Source: Drancourtella massiliensis (GTDB lineage: Bacteria > Bacillota > Clostridia > Lachnospirales > Lachnospiraceae). Taken from it: a DNA stretch of 64,000 nucleotides. Positions 26,099-35,791 of this stretch are shown here, in pieces. The DNA lies in the NCBI RefSeq assembly GCF_016900655.1, contig NZ_JACJKH010000012.1:39060-103059 (forward strand), read 5' to 3'. Position 1 is the stretch's first letter, and every line of letters begins with the position of its first letter. A program made the position numbers and the translations under genes. The notes under the pieces are model-generated. The model worked only from the letters and a program-made list of their open reading frames with translations. It made no database searches and was not told the origin of the DNA.

Positions 26099-27175
26099 TT
26101 ATATATGTGTAATCACTTTCACGGAATTTCGCATAACCAGATCCGGCATAAGTTCCACCGTCTCAATGTCTCCGATTCCCTGTATCTTATCAATCATCAT
26201 CTCAGCCGCAATCTTTCCAAGCTCCTGCACCGGATTATCGGCCGACGTAAACGGGATCTCACAGAATCTCGAAAGATCGGAATTGTCAATTCCCACAATG
26301 GAAAGATCATCCGGTATCCGGATTCCCTGATCCATACAGATACCAACCAGCTTGTTTGCGACCTCATCGTTATAGCAGACACAGGCCGTGCAGCCCTTGA
26401 TCCGCTTCAGAATTCTACTGCAGTCGTCCCGCATCTCCGCGATCTCATCCGAGTCGATCCATACAACCTGCTTTCCTTTGACCTTGATATCCGCATCCAT
26501 CAGCGCATCCACATATCCCGCATACCTCTGGTGCCCCTGACCATCGTCCGCCTTGAAAATCCCCGCTATATTGATATGCCCGCAGTCAAGAAGATGCTGC
26601 GTCACCATCCGCCCGGCCGCTCTGTCATTCAGGCTCACATGCGCAATATCAAGCTCCGGATAAAAACTGTTAATAAACAGAATCGGAACACCCATCCGCT
26701 CCAGCTCCTTGTATAGCTTCAGATTCGGATTCGGAATCCCGCTCTTTGTTGTCTCCGCAATCAGCCCGTCGATTGATCTCTCCCGAATAAAATCCTTCAG
26801 AATCATCCGCTCCTTCTCAATCGCATTATTAGACACGGCAAGCTGAAGAAAATATCCCTCATCCGACACTACCCGTTCAATCTCCTTTACAATCAACGGA
26901 AAAATATAGACATCCACATAGGTCGTCATCACCGCAATCCTCATGGAACGCTGTCTTTTCTGCTTTCCAATCTCAATATATGTCCCGCTTCCTCGGACAC
27001 TCCGCACAATCTGTTCCTCCTCCAGCACTGAAAGCGCCTTCCTGATCGTCTGACGACTCACACCAAACCTCACCTGCAGCGTATTCTCGGACGGAAGCTT
27101 ATCCCCCTGCTTCAGCCTGCCCTCACGCAGCTCTCCTCTGATCCACGCAACCACTTCTTCGTACTTCTTCTGCAT
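26099..27175 (-). CDS. araR: AraR-type transcriptional repressor (GntR-LacI)
   Basis: This 358-residue regulator has an N-terminal GntR-type winged helix (about residues 1-68, with LPSENTLQVRFGVSRQTIRKAL and GSGTY) joined to a LacI-type effector-binding domain (about 75-358). That fusion is the hallmark of AraR, which represses arabinose genes until L-arabinose binds. It lies directly upstream of araA. TTGTAC/GTACAA half sites occur around its promoter and at the kinase promoter, consistent with autoregulation and regulation of the neighbouring genes. Confidence 0.92.
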   Translation of the reverse strand: MQKKYEEVVAWIRGELREGRLKQGDKLPSENTLQVRFGVSRQTIRKALSVLEEEQIVRSVRGSGTYIEIGKQKRQRSMRIAVMTTYVDVYIFPLIVKEIERVVSDEGYFLQLAVSNNAIEKERMILKDFIRERSIDGLIAETTKSGIPNPNLKLYKELERMGVPILFINSFYPELDIAHVSLNDRAAGRMVTQHLLDCGHINIAGIFKADDGQGHQRYAGYVDALMDADIKVKGKQVVWIDSDEIAEMRDDCSRILKRIKGCTACVCYNDEVANKLVGICMDQGIRIPDDLSIVGIDNSDLSRFCEIPFTSADNPVQELGKIAAEMMIDKIQGIGDIETVELMPDLVMRNSVKVITHI

Positions 27176-27204
27176 TCCAAAGCCTCTCTTTCATTATACT
27201 ACCA

Positions 27205-27233
27205 CTATAACCCATTCACCTGTACAATACAAG
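27205..27233 (-). promoter_or_regulatory. Promoter of araR-araA with overlapping AraR-like site
   Basis: TTGTAT (27228-27233), a 17-bp spacer and TATAGT (27205-27210) on the minus strand. An AraR-like element ACTTGTATTGTACA (27222-27235) overlaps the -35. Confidence 0.6.
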
Positions 27234-27281
27234 TTGGAGTATTATCCAAACATGTCACGCACAATTTATACAAAATCCAAG

Positions 27282-27318
27282 ATTTGTACTATTGAAATCT
27301 CCTGTTTTCAGTACAAAT
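27282..27318. promoter_or_regulatory. Inverted pair of AraR-like half sites
   Basis: ATTTGTACT (27282-27290) and AGTACAAAT (27310-27318) are exact inverse copies 19 bases apart, upstream of the araR promoter. The half site agrees with the Bacillus AraR box ATTTGTAC. The same TTTGTACTATT occurs at the kinase promoter. Confidence 0.55.
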
Positions 27319-27326
27319 TTGTCAAA

Positions 27327-27360
27327 GGGGACGTGTTCCGGATCATCGGAACACGTCCCC
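27327..27360. repeat. 34-bp palindromic repeat, copy 2
   Basis: The arms GGGGACGTGTTCCG and CGGAACACGTCCCC are identical to copy 1 at 4031-4064; the loop is GATCAT. The element contains the stop codon and last codons of the NUDIX gene and may also act as its 3' hairpin. Confidence 0.85.
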
Positions 27361-27846
27361 AAAAATATGTACAAGATCTTTTTCGCCATTCAGGACTGCT
27401 TCCATGAGCTGATCCCCTTCATAACGAAGTTTCAGAGAGAAAAACGGTGCATCTTTTTGAATCAGGTCAAAGAAAATCCTATCTCCTTCCCAGAGATTCA
27501 GGCGGGAAATCTCGTCTTTTGGAACCCACTTCAGTACGCCTTCGTCACAATCCCGGATCTGCCCTCTAAATCCGTCTATCGTGTAAAGACAGATGTATTC
27601 CGGATCCTGTTTATCACAGATAAAGGTTAAAATTCCCCGGAATTTCATGGATGTCACGGTCAGGCCGGTCTCTTCTTCTGTCTCCCTCTTCATACAGTCT
27701 TCCGGGCTTTCTCCGTATTCGAATTTTCCTCCTATCCCGATCCATTTGCCTTCATTTACGTCCTGCTCCTTTTTTACGCGGTGAAGCATGAGATAGGCAT
27801 CCTCTTTTTCGATATATCCCAGTGTTGTCATCTGTACTTTCGGCAT
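27343..27846 (-). CDS. NUDIX hydrolase (MutT-like, 8-oxo-dGTPase type)
   Basis: This 167-residue protein hydrolyses nucleoside diphosphate-linked substrates. The Nudix box GGKFEYGESPEDCMKRETEE plus ETGL (about residues 39-61) is complete, with all catalytic glutamates. The N-terminus TTLGYIEKEDAYLMLHRVKK resembles the MutT/8-oxo-dGTP diphosphatase group. Its last codons (FGDVFR, stop) lie within the 34-bp palindrome, so the natural C-terminus may have been replaced. It sits between the ribulokinase-like gene and araR without an obvious link to arabinose. Confidence 0.9.
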   Translation of the reverse strand: MPKVQMTTLGYIEKEDAYLMLHRVKKEQDVNEGKWIGIGGKFEYGESPEDCMKRETEEETGLTVTSMKFRGILTFICDKQDPEYICLYTIDGFRGQIRDCDEGVLKWVPKDEISRLNLWEGDRIFFDLIQKDAPFFSLKLRYEGDQLMEAVLNGEKDLVHIFGDVFR

Positions 27847-27893
27847 GTCGTTCTTTTTGTCCTTCTTTCTTTTTTACCGATAGTATAGCACGT

Positions 27894-29501
27894 CTATTTC
27901 AGATGGTCTACTGCCGCTCGTTCAATCGGGAACCCTTCTTTGTACCGTTCAATAAAGGTATTAAAACCTGCCACATCTTCCGGATCCGCCTGCATCTCAA
28001 TTCCTGTTTCTCCTGCAAATACTTTTTCTGCCAGGAAATCTGCCAGATTTTCATCTTCCTCACGATGCACCATATAGGATGCGAGCAGGGCAATTCCCCA
28101 GGCTCCGCCTTCTCCCGCGGTTTCCATAACGGAAACCGGTGTGTCAATTGCTCCGGCCAGAATACTCTGACCGACTCCTTTTGTCTTGAAAAGTCCGCCA
28201 TGTCCCAGAATCCGGTCAAGTTCTACATGCTCTTCTTTAAGCATGATGTCCATTCCGACTTTCAATGCTCCAAGAGAGGTGTAAAGATGTACTCTCATGA
28301 AGTTTGCGAGATTAAAGCTGCTCTGAGGTGTCCGGACAAATAGCGGGCGCCCTTCTTCAAAGTTTGTAATATGTTCTCCTGAGAAATAATTGTATGCGAG
28401 AAGTCCTCCGCAGTCTTTGTTCCCTTCCATTGCTTTGCGATACAGGGTTCCATAGAGATCATCCATGCCAATTTCCATTCCAAAAGTCTCTGCGAACTCT
28501 TTAAATACAGATACCCATGCATTCAGGTCAGAAGTACAGTTGTTGCAGTGTACCATTCCCACCGGATCTCCGGACGGGGTGGTCACAAGATCAATCTCCG
28601 GATATACTTTGGAAAGTTCTTTTTCCAGTACTACCATGGCAAAAACGGAGGTTCCTGCCGATACATTTCCTGTCCTTGGCGCTACACTGTTTGTTGCCAC
28701 CATTCCCGTGCCGGCATCTCCTTCCGGCGGGCAGAGCGGTACTCCTGCCTTCAGGTTCCCCGACGGATCCAGCAGCTTTGCCCCCTCTTCTGTCAGAGCG
28801 CCTGCATCCTCGCCTGCCAGCAGTACATCCGGAAGAATTCCGCTTAATTTCCACGGATATCCTTTCTCCGCAACAAGGGCATCAAATGTGTCGATCATTC
28901 CTTTATGAAACTGCTTTTCTTTGACATCAATCGGGAACATGCCAGACGCTTCCCCGACTCCAAGTACTTTTTTACCGGTCAGTTTCCAGTGAACATATCC
29001 TGCAAGCGTTGTAAAAAACGCTACGTCTTTTACATGTTCTTCCCCGTTTAAAACAGCCTGGTAAAGGTGGGCGATGCTCCATCTTTGAGGAATGTGGTAC
29101 CGGAACAGCTCCGTCAGCTTTTCCGATGCATCCGCTGTGATTGTGTTTCTCCAGGTGCGGAACGGCACGAGAAGTTCCCCTTCTTTATCAAATGCCATAT
29201 ATCCATGCATCATACCGCTGAATCCGATTGCAGCAAGATTTGTGATCTTTGTTCCGTATTTTTCTGATACGTCCTGCGTCATGCTCCGGTAACTGTCCTG
29301 CAGTCCTGTCCAGATATCCTCCAGCGTATAGGTCCAGATCCCATGATCATAACGGTTTTCCCAGTCGTGGCTCCCGGATGCCACCGGTTCATTTTTTTCA
29401 TTAATCAGAATCGCCTTGATCCGTGTCGATCCAAATTCGATTCCAAGCACCGCCTTTCCGTCTTCAATCATCTGTTTTGTATTTTGAGCATCGAATGCCA
29501 T
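27894..29501 (-). CDS. FGGY-family carbohydrate kinase, probable ribulokinase
   Basis: This 535-residue sugar kinase has the two-domain FGGY fold. The N-terminal phosphate-binding motif is [14 protein letters not shown], the catalytic-base region is [12 protein letters not shown], and the C-terminal ATP-binding parts are [12 protein letters not shown] and [17 protein letters not shown]. Close linkage to araR and araA, and an AraR-like site at its promoter, argue for phosphorylation of L-ribulose; other pentuloses are possible. The ATG at 29501 follows AAGGAGGAAAGG; an in-frame TTG upstream overlaps that site. I leave the symbol blank because it does not look like classical AraB. Confidence 0.85.
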   Translation of the reverse strand: MAFDAQNTKQMIEDGKAVLGIEFGSTRIKAILINEKNEPVASGSHDWENRYDHGIWTYTLEDIWTGLQDSYRSMTQDVSEKYGTKITNLAAIGFSGMMHGYMAFDKEGELLVPFRTWRNTITADASEKLTELFRYHIPQRWSIAHLYQAVLNGEEHVKDVAFFTTLAGYVHWKLTGKKVLGVGEASGMFPIDVKEKQFHKGMIDTFDALVAEKGYPWKLSGILPDVLLAGEDAGALTEEGAKLLDPSGNLKAGVPLCPPEGDAGTGMVATNSVAPRTGNVSAGTSVFAMVVLEKELSKVYPEIDLVTTPSGDPVGMVHCNNCTSDLNAWVSVFKEFAETFGMEIGMDDLYGTLYRKAMEGNKDCGGLLAYNYFSGEHITNFEEGRPLFVRTPQSSFNLANFMRVHLYTSLGALKVGMDIMLKEEHVELDRILGHGGLFKTKGVGQSILAGAIDTPVSVMETAGEGGAWGIALLASYMVHREEDENLADFLAEKVFAGETGIEMQADPEDVAGFNTFIERYKEGFPIERAAVDHLK

Positions 29502-29532
29502 ATGCCTTTCCTCCTTCAAGAATCACTTCCAT

Positions 29533-29569
29533 TTTGTACTATTATATCATTCCGAATTCTCCCCAGCAA
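29533..29569 (-). promoter_or_regulatory. Promoter of the kinase gene with AraR-like half site
   Basis: TTGCTG (29564-29569), a 17-bp spacer and TATAAT (29541-29546) on the minus strand. TTTGTACTATT (29533-29543, plus-strand reading), shared with the araR upstream region, overlaps the -10. Confidence 0.7.
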
Positions 29570-29610
29570 TGAAACTTGTGCATCCTGCCCAAATTCGGAT
29601 AAATGCCGAA

Positions 29611-29654
29611 AAAAGAGACAGGAGGTTTTCAAGTTGTACTGAAAAACTCCTGTC
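29611..29654 (-). terminator. Terminator of the engB-ytvI end
   Basis: Stem GACAGGAG-TTTTTCA / TGAAAA-CCTCCTGTC (minus strand, one bulge) is followed by TCTTTTTTC. Confidence 0.85.
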
Positions 29655-29680
29655 TTACTCTTTCGTCTATTTCTGCCGGA

Positions 29681-30826
29681 CTAAGGTTCTTTCAGTGATG
29701 CAATTCCCCGCATCAGAATTCTAACATCATCCAGAATATAATCAAAGGCTCCTGCTTTGTACAGATTTAGAATAATCATTCCGATCGGAACTGCCAGAAT
29801 CATGCCAAGCAGACTCCCTACCCGGTATCCGACATATAAAAGAATCAACGTAAGAAGCGGACTGAGTCCGATGCTGTCACCGACCAGTTTTGGCTGTATG
29901 ATCTGTCTCACCAGCTGTGTAATTCCATAAATGATCAAAAGTGCTATCGCTATTTTAATATCCATTACAAAAAACTTATATACAGCCCACGGGATCAGAG
30001 CGGTTCCGGTTCCGAAAAACGGAAGGAAATCCAGAAAGGCGATTAAAATCGCAAGTAAGAAAGCATAATCCACACCAAGAATCAGAAAGCCGCACAATAG
30101 AATCAGTCCTACAACCGCCATAATTTTAAACTGCGCTTTAAAATAACCTCCGACCGCATACTTCAGATTGTACATAACCATTGACATTCTTGCTTCAATC
30201 GCTTTGGGTGCCACTTTTTTACTCCACTGTATGATTTCCTCCCTCTGGGCTGTAAAAAAGTAAGCCGATACAAGTGCTACAATAACAGACACAAGAATCC
30301 CCGGAATCCGTTTGACTACATTTCCCGTCGCTTCCACCGCCGGGTTTCCTATCCCTGCGATCACACCGCCTACTCTTTCATCCATATTCTGAATCAGACT
30401 GTTCCAGCCGTTTTGAATATTCTCGGGCAGCATCCTGTAAACTCCCTGAAACCGTTCTCCAATCTCCCGAAATCCCGCTTCCAGATCTTGATAAAGATCC
30501 GGAGCATTGTTAAGCGCCATCTGTATTTCCCGGGCCAGCTTTACGATTCCCAGATATCCGAGTCCTGCCACAATAGCGATCACCAGAATGATAATCAGGG
30601 CAGATCCCAGTTTTTTCTTGATCTTCACTCTGCTCTCCAGCCACCCCACAAGCGGATACGCCAGATACGCAATAAACCACCCGATAACAAATGGCATGAA
30701 AAATCCGATTGCCCGTACACCGATCACAATAAACAAGATCGTCCCCAGAAGACTGAAAAAAAGACTTGCGGCAACTTTCCAGTACGGCCTTTTATCTGTT
30801 TTCATTCCATCTGCGTCTTCCTGCAT
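29681..30826 (-). CDS. AI-2E/YtvI-type membrane protein
   Basis: This 381-residue protein belongs to the AI-2 exporter (TqsA/PerM) superfamily, closest by feel to the sporulation protein YtvI. Hydrophobic helices cluster near residues 15-75, 85-105 and 180-375, with a soluble loop around 110-175. The family region FLDFLPFFGTGTALIPWAVY and QPKLVGDSIGLSPLLTLILLY are clear. The ATG at 30826 has AAGGAGG six bases upstream, and this site overlaps the end of engB, so the two are coupled. Substrate unknown. Confidence 0.85.
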   Translation of the reverse strand: MQEDADGMKTDKRPYWKVAASLFFSLLGTILFIVIGVRAIGFFMPFVIGWFIAYLAYPLVGWLESRVKIKKKLGSALIIILVIAIVAGLGYLGIVKLAREIQMALNNAPDLYQDLEAGFREIGERFQGVYRMLPENIQNGWNSLIQNMDERVGGVIAGIGNPAVEATGNVVKRIPGILVSVIVALVSAYFFTAQREEIIQWSKKVAPKAIEARMSMVMYNLKYAVGGYFKAQFKIMAVVGLILLCGFLILGVDYAFLLAILIAFLDFLPFFGTGTALIPWAVYKFFVMDIKIAIALLIIYGITQLVRQIIQPKLVGDSIGLSPLLTLILLYVGYRVGSLLGMILAVPIGMIILNLYKAGAFDYILDDVRILMRGIASLKEP

Positions 30827-30827
30827 C

Positions 30828-31433
30828 CTACTCCTCCTTACTGTCAGCCCCGAACATTCTGGTCTCGGCAAACTCCCAGATTTCCTCTCTCCCCTGCTTT
30901 GTTTTTGCGGAAAACGGAATCACCTTTGTGCCGCTTACCAGATTCAGCCCTTCTCTGATCACCTTGAGCTGTTTTGACAGCTGACTTTTCTTGATTTTAT
31001 CAAGCTTCGTAGCAATAATTACCGGTTCATACCCCTGATGTAAAATCCAGTCATACATCATTTTATCATTTTTTGACGGTTCGTGCCGGATATCAATCAG
31101 AAGGAACACCGCCTTAAGCATGGCAGACTGATGCAGATAGCGCTCAATCATCTTTCCCCACGCCTCCTTTTCTTTCTCGGAAACCTTGGCGTATCCATAT
31201 CCCGGAAGGTCAACCAGATACATTTCCCCATTGATATTATAAAAATTAATCGTCTGTGTTTTTCCGGGCGTAGCCGAAATCCGGGCCAGAGACTTCCGGT
31301 TCATCAAAGCATTGATCAGGGAGGATTTCCCTACATTGGATTTGCCTGCAAATGCAATCTCCGGCTTGTCATTGACCGGAAGTTTACTGGTAATTCCACA
31401 CACTGTCTCCAGAGCAACCTCTTTAATTACCAT
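30828..31433 (-). CDS. engB: Ribosome biogenesis GTP-binding protein EngB
   Basis: This 201-residue TRAFAC GTPase (YsxC/YihA) is needed for late assembly of the 50S subunit. G1 is GKSNVGKSSL, G2 region ATPGKTQTINF, G3 DLPGYGYA and G4 TKLDK. The start overlaps the lon stop by seven bases. The lon-engB order is conserved in Firmicutes, which supports the call. Confidence 0.95.
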   Translation of the reverse strand: MVIKEVALETVCGITSKLPVNDKPEIAFAGKSNVGKSSLINALMNRKSLARISATPGKTQTINFYNINGEMYLVDLPGYGYAKVSEKEKEAWGKMIERYLHQSAMLKAVFLLIDIRHEPSKNDKMMYDWILHQGYEPVIIATKLDKIKKSQLSKQLKVIREGLNLVSGTKVIPFSAKTKQGREEIWEFAETRMFGADSKEE

Positions 31434-33775
31434 TGTTCTCCCTCCTGTTCTATTTTTTCTGCAAGTGCCGTATTTAGTACTTCTTCCATCCGTGAAACGA
31501 ACCGGATCTCCAGTCCTTTTGTGATTTCCCTGGAAATTTCTTCCACATCCGCCTGATTTTCAGCCGGTACAAGCACACAACGCACGCCTGCGTTTTTCGC
31601 TGCCAACAGCTTTTCTTTTAGTCCTCCGATCGGAAGCACTCTTCCACGGAGCGTAATCTCTCCGGTCATGGCCACATCCGCCCGGACTTTTTTCCCGGTC
31701 ACTGCGGAAAGGATTGCCGTGGCCATCGTAATGCCCGCAGATGGTCCATCCTTCGGCACTGCCCCTTCCGGAATATGTACATGAATGTCATGCTTTTCAA
31801 AAAAGTCTTCTTCGATTCCACAGCGGCCGCTGATGGAACGGATATAACTGATTCCGGCCTGCGCAGACTCTTTCATGACGTCACCCATCTGTCCTGTCAG
31901 CAGGAGATTTCCCTTTCCGGAAAGAACATTGACCTCAATCTGAAGTGTATCCCCTCCAACGCTTGTCCATGCAAGACCTGTCACAATTCCCACTTCATCC
32001 TGGCTGTTTGCCATATGATAGTGGTATTTTTCTTTTCCAAGATACTGTCCCAGATTCCGTTCCGTGATACGTACCCGCTTTTTTCCCGACTCCAGAATCT
32101 CCTTGGCCGCCTTTCTGCAAAGCTCCCCAATGGTTCGCTCCAAGGTACGGACACCGGCCTCTTTCGTGTAATTGCGGATGATTTTCCACAATGCTCCATC
32201 CGAAATACTGAGAAGTCCACCTTCCAGCCCGTGACGCTCCAGCTGTTTCTTCATCAGATGCTCTTTCGCAATGTGCATCTTTTCATTTTCCGTATAGCTG
32301 GAGACCGAAATCACTTCCATTCTGTCAAGAAGCGGTCTTGGAATCGTCTGAAGGGTGTTGGCGGTTGTCACAAAGACAACTTCCGAGAGATCCAGCGGTA
32401 CTTCCAGATAATGATCCCGGAATTTTTTATTCTGTTCCGAATCCAGAACCTCCAGAAGTGCGGAAAAGGTATCACCTTTATTATAATCAGTGCTCACCTT
32501 GTCAATCTCGTCCAAAAGCATCACGGGATTTTTGACCCCCGCTTTCCGAAGCCCATCCGCGATTCTTCCCGGCATCGCTCCTACATAGGTCTTTCTGTGT
32601 CCCCGGATCTCCGCCTCATCTCTGACACCTCCGAGAGAGATTCTTACATAAGGCTTTTTCATGGACTCCGCAAGGGATTTCGCAATGGATGTTTTTCCAG
32701 TTCCCGGAGGTCCCACAAGACACAAAATAGAAGATCCGCTGCGTTTTGTCAGTTCTCTGACCGCCAGATATTCAAGCACCCGTTCTTTGACTTCTTTCAG
32801 ACCATAATGCTCTGCCTCAAGAATCTCCTTGGCATGTTTCATATCGGTATATTCCTCCGCCCTTTTATCCCAGGGCATCTCCAGCATTGTCTCAAGATAG
32901 GTACGGATGACTCCTGCCTCGGTCGGGTTGTTTACTGTATTTTTAAACCGGCGTATTTCTTTTGCCACTTTCTCGTGTACTTCCTCCGGAGCCTGCATTT
33001 TCTTTTCTGCTTTTTCGAATTCTTCCGCGTCGGACAATGTTCCGTCCTCTCCCAGCTCTTCACGGATATATTTTAACTGTTCTCTCAGAATGTATTCCCG
33101 CTGGCCTTTGTCGATCCGCTCTCTGACTTTCTTTTCAATTTCTGCGGTAATATCTGCCGCCCGTGTATCTTCCTCGATCCTGGCTACAAGCGTATAGTAG
33201 CGTTCCAGAAGATCATCTTCATCCAGCAGTTTCTGAAGTACAACGGAATCCAGTCCGATCCCTGCCGCCGCTTCTCCTGCCATTTCATAGACATCATCAA
33301 GCTTCAGGATATCCCGGATCACTCCTTCCGGAACACGCCGTGTCTTTTTTACATAAATCTTCAGGGCATCTGTCAGAATTTTTTTCATTCCCTCCAGAGA
33401 TACCCCTTCCGGAAGGTCCGGACGCTTTTCCTGACAAATGGAAATATCTGCCTCCCAGTATCCTTCCACCTCACGCATCTCTCTTAACACTGCCCTCTTT
33501 TCACCGTAAACCATCACTCTGAGACCCTTTTGAGGCACCCGCACAACCTGCCGGACTTCCGCCAGCACACCGGTACGGCATAGTTCCTCTTTCTGCGGCT
33601 CTTCAGTTTTATCTTCTTTCTGTCTGATCAGGAACACCTTCTGTCCTGCAAGCATTGCCTGCTGAACACCTTCCATGGATTTGATCCTGACAACATCAAA
33701 ATGTACTGCCATACCCGGGAAGACGGTCAGGCCCCGGATCGGCACCATTGGTATATGATTGATCTGTTCTGTCAT
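31427..33775 (-). CDS. lon: ATP-dependent protease Lon
   Basis: This 782-residue soluble protease degrades misfolded and regulatory proteins. It has an N-terminal substrate-binding domain (about 1-200), an AAA+ module with Walker [10 protein letters not shown] and Walker B MLLDEIDK, and a C-terminal serine-lysine protease domain with the catalytic serine in [14 protein letters not shown]. Length is normal for LonA. It follows clpX after a terminator hairpin and overlaps engB. No CIRCE or CtsR box was seen. Confidence 0.96.
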   Translation of the reverse strand: MTEQINHIPMVPIRGLTVFPGMAVHFDVVRIKSMEGVQQAMLAGQKVFLIRQKEDKTEEPQKEELCRTGVLAEVRQVVRVPQKGLRVMVYGEKRAVLREMREVEGYWEADISICQEKRPDLPEGVSLEGMKKILTDALKIYVKKTRRVPEGVIRDILKLDDVYEMAGEAAAGIGLDSVVLQKLLDEDDLLERYYTLVARIEEDTRAADITAEIEKKVRERIDKGQREYILREQLKYIREELGEDGTLSDAEEFEKAEKKMQAPEEVHEKVAKEIRRFKNTVNNPTEAGVIRTYLETMLEMPWDKRAEEYTDMKHAKEILEAEHYGLKEVKERVLEYLAVRELTKRSGSSILCLVGPPGTGKTSIAKSLAESMKKPYVRISLGGVRDEAEIRGHRKTYVGAMPGRIADGLRKAGVKNPVMLLDEIDKVSTDYNKGDTFSALLEVLDSEQNKKFRDHYLEVPLDLSEVVFVTTANTLQTIPRPLLDRMEVISVSSYTENEKMHIAKEHLMKKQLERHGLEGGLLSISDGALWKIIRNYTKEAGVRTLERTIGELCRKAAKEILESGKKRVRITERNLGQYLGKEKYHYHMANSQDEVGIVTGLAWTSVGGDTLQIEVNVLSGKGNLLLTGQMGDVMKESAQAGISYIRSISGRCGIEEDFFEKHDIHVHIPEGAVPKDGPSAGITMATAILSAVTGKKVRADVAMTGEITLRGRVLPIGGLKEKLLAAKNAGVRCVLVPAENQADVEEISREITKGLEIRFVSRMEEVLNTALAEKIEQEGEQW

Positions 33776-33793
33776 TAATTCCTCCGTATTTTA

Positions 33794-33823
33794 CAAAAGG
33801 TGCAGGTATAATTACCTGCACCT
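33794..33823 (-). terminator. Terminator between clpX and lon
   Basis: Perfect 11-bp stem AGGTGCAGGTA / TACCTGCACCT, followed on the minus strand by TTTTG. Confidence 0.8.
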
Positions 33824-33838
33824 CTCTCATTCTGTCTA

Positions 33839-35089
33839 TTATGCACTTTCAGATTCACGTTCTTCATGCTCGGTCTTTGGCAGGCTCTTTCCCTCAACAG
33901 CATCTTTGGTAATGATGCATGTTTTCAGCGTCTCATCCGATGGAGCCCTGTACATGATGTCCATCATGACGTTTTCCATTATCGCTCTTAATCCTCTGGC
34001 TCCGGTATTTCTTGCAATCGAACGGTCCGCAATCGCCTCAAGCGCATCTTTATCAAACTGCAGGCTGACTCCGTCGAGTTCCATCAGTTTCTGATACTGC
34101 TTCACAATCGAGCTCTTTGGCTCTGTCAAAATCTGAATCAGTGCCTCTCTGTCAAGAGATTCCAGTGCGACAATCACCGGAACACGTCCGACGAATTCCG
34201 GAATAAGGCCGAATTTAACAAGATCCTGCGGCAGTACCTGATTTAACAGTCTGTCCAGATTGTCTTCATGATTGGTTGCAATTTCCGCATTAAATCCTAT
34301 GGATTTCTGGTCGATTCTCTTTTCGATGATCTTGTCAATCCCCTCAAACGCTCCGCCGCAAATGAAAAGGATATTGGACGTATCAATCTGATACAGCTCC
34401 TGATGCGGATGTTTTCTTCCGCCCTGCGGAGGCACGGATGCAATCGTACCTTCAATGATTTTCAGAAGCGCCTGCTGTACCCCTTCTCCTGATACATCTC
34501 TTGTAATGGATGGATTTTCGGATTTTCTTGTAATCTTGTCAATCTCATCGATATAAATAATTCCGTATTCTGCTCTTTCTATATCACCGTCAGCAGCCTG
34601 AATAATCTTCAAAAGAATGTTTTCCACATCTTCTCCGACATATCCCGCTTCTGTCAGCGTCGTGGCATCCGCAATCGCAAACGGCACATTCAGCACTTTT
34701 GCAAGCGTCTGTGCAAGAAGCGTCTTTCCGCTTCCGGTCGGTCCAAGCATAAGAATATTGCTTTTCTGCAGTTCCACTCCCAGATCTTTTTCCGCCTTAA
34801 TCCGTTTATAATGATTATATACAGCAACGGAAAGAACCTTTTTTGCTTCCTCCTGACCAATGACATAGTCATCCAGAAAGCTTTTTATTTCCTCCGGCTT
34901 CAAGAGATTAATCTCTCCAAGCCCGTTGTCTTCGTTCTCATATTCGAATTCTTCCTCTATAATTTCGGCACAGATCTCGATACATTCATCACAGATGTAA
35001 GCACCGTTTGGTCCCGCAATCAGCTTGCGCACCTGTGACTGTGTCTTATTACAGAAGGAACATCTTACCACATCTTCTTTTAAAGCCAT
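33839..35089 (-). CDS. clpX: ClpX ATPase subunit of ClpXP
   Basis: This 416-residue AAA+ unfoldase feeds substrates to ClpP. The N-terminal zinc-binding domain has CSFCNK and CDECIEIC; Walker A is [13 protein letters not shown], Walker [10 protein letters not shown], and the pore loop region GYVGEDVE is present. The IGF-type ClpP-contact loop reads KSIGFNAE. The ATG at 35089 follows GAGGTG; a GTG two codons upstream overlaps it. The gene follows clpP in the classical tig-clpP-clpX order. Confidence 0.97.
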   Translation of the reverse strand: MALKEDVVRCSFCNKTQSQVRKLIAGPNGAYICDECIEICAEIIEEEFEYENEDNGLGEINLLKPEEIKSFLDDYVIGQEEAKKVLSVAVYNHYKRIKAEKDLGVELQKSNILMLGPTGSGKTLLAQTLAKVLNVPFAIADATTLTEAGYVGEDVENILLKIIQAADGDIERAEYGIIYIDEIDKITRKSENPSITRDVSGEGVQQALLKIIEGTIASVPPQGGRKHPHQELYQIDTSNILFICGGAFEGIDKIIEKRIDQKSIGFNAEIATNHEDNLDRLLNQVLPQDLVKFGLIPEFVGRVPVIVALESLDREALIQILTEPKSSIVKQYQKLMELDGVSLQFDKDALEAIADRSIARNTGARGLRAIMENVMMDIMYRAPSDETLKTCIITKDAVEGKSLPKTEHEERESESA

Positions 35090-35180
35090 TCTCACACCTC
35101 ATTTATATACTTTCCGCATTGTATTATGAAACACGGAAAGGGGATGCCCCAAGCACATGGGACAGCCCCTTGTTTCCCCT

Positions 35181-35762
35181 TTACCGGCTCGTGATGACCT
35201 CATCAATTAAACCGTATTCTTTTGCTTCCTCAGCAGACATGAAATTGTCACGATCCGTATCACGGCTGATCGTTTCCAGTGTCTGCCCGGTATTCGCTGC
35301 CAGAATTTCATTCAATTTCCGGCGGGTTTTCAGAATATGCTCTGCAGCAATCTGTATCTCTGATGCCTGACCCTGTGCACCACCTGATGGCTGATGAATC
35401 ATGATCTCAGCGTTCGGAAGCGCAAGACGCTTCCCTTTTTTCCCTCCGGAGAGAAGGAAAGATCCCATACTTGCAGCCATTCCAATACAGATCGTAGACA
35501 CATCACACTTGATGTACTGCATCGTATCATAAATTGCCAGACCTGCCGTCACAGAACCGCCCGGACTGTTGATGTATAAATTGATATCCTTTCCCGGATC
35601 CTCTGCTTCCAGGAACAGGAGCTGTGCAACAATCACACTCGCTGAAGCATCATTTACCTCACCGTCCAGAAAAATGATTCTGTCTTTTAAAAGTCTTGAG
35701 TAGATGTCGTATGAACGCTCTCCACGGCTTGTCTGCTCAATGACATAAGGTACTAAACTCAT
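35181..35762 (-). CDS. clpP: ClpP protease subunit
   Basis: This 193-residue serine protease forms the tetradecameric chamber of ClpXP. The catalytic serine is in [11 protein letters not shown], the histidine in [11 protein letters not shown] and the aspartate in [10 protein letters not shown]. The N-terminus [22 protein letters not shown] is standard. It starts 28 bp after tig. A GC-rich foldback region (about 35130-35170) without a T run separates it from clpX. Confidence 0.97.
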   Translation of the reverse strand: MSLVPYVIEQTSRGERSYDIYSRLLKDRIIFLDGEVNDASASVIVAQLLFLEAEDPGKDINLYINSPGGSVTAGLAIYDTMQYIKCDVSTICIGMAASMGSFLLSGGKKGKRLALPNAEIMIHQPSGGAQGQASEIQIAAEHILKTRRKLNEILAANTGQTLETISRDTDRDNFMSAEEAKEYGLIDEVITSR

Positions 35763-35791
35763 GCAATATGCCTCCTTATTATTTATGTCTC

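Noticed and set aside
35100..35175. GC-rich foldback between clpP and clpX as a terminator
   Set aside because: No T run follows, and clpP-clpX are expected to be cotranscribed; at most a processing or attenuation hairpin.
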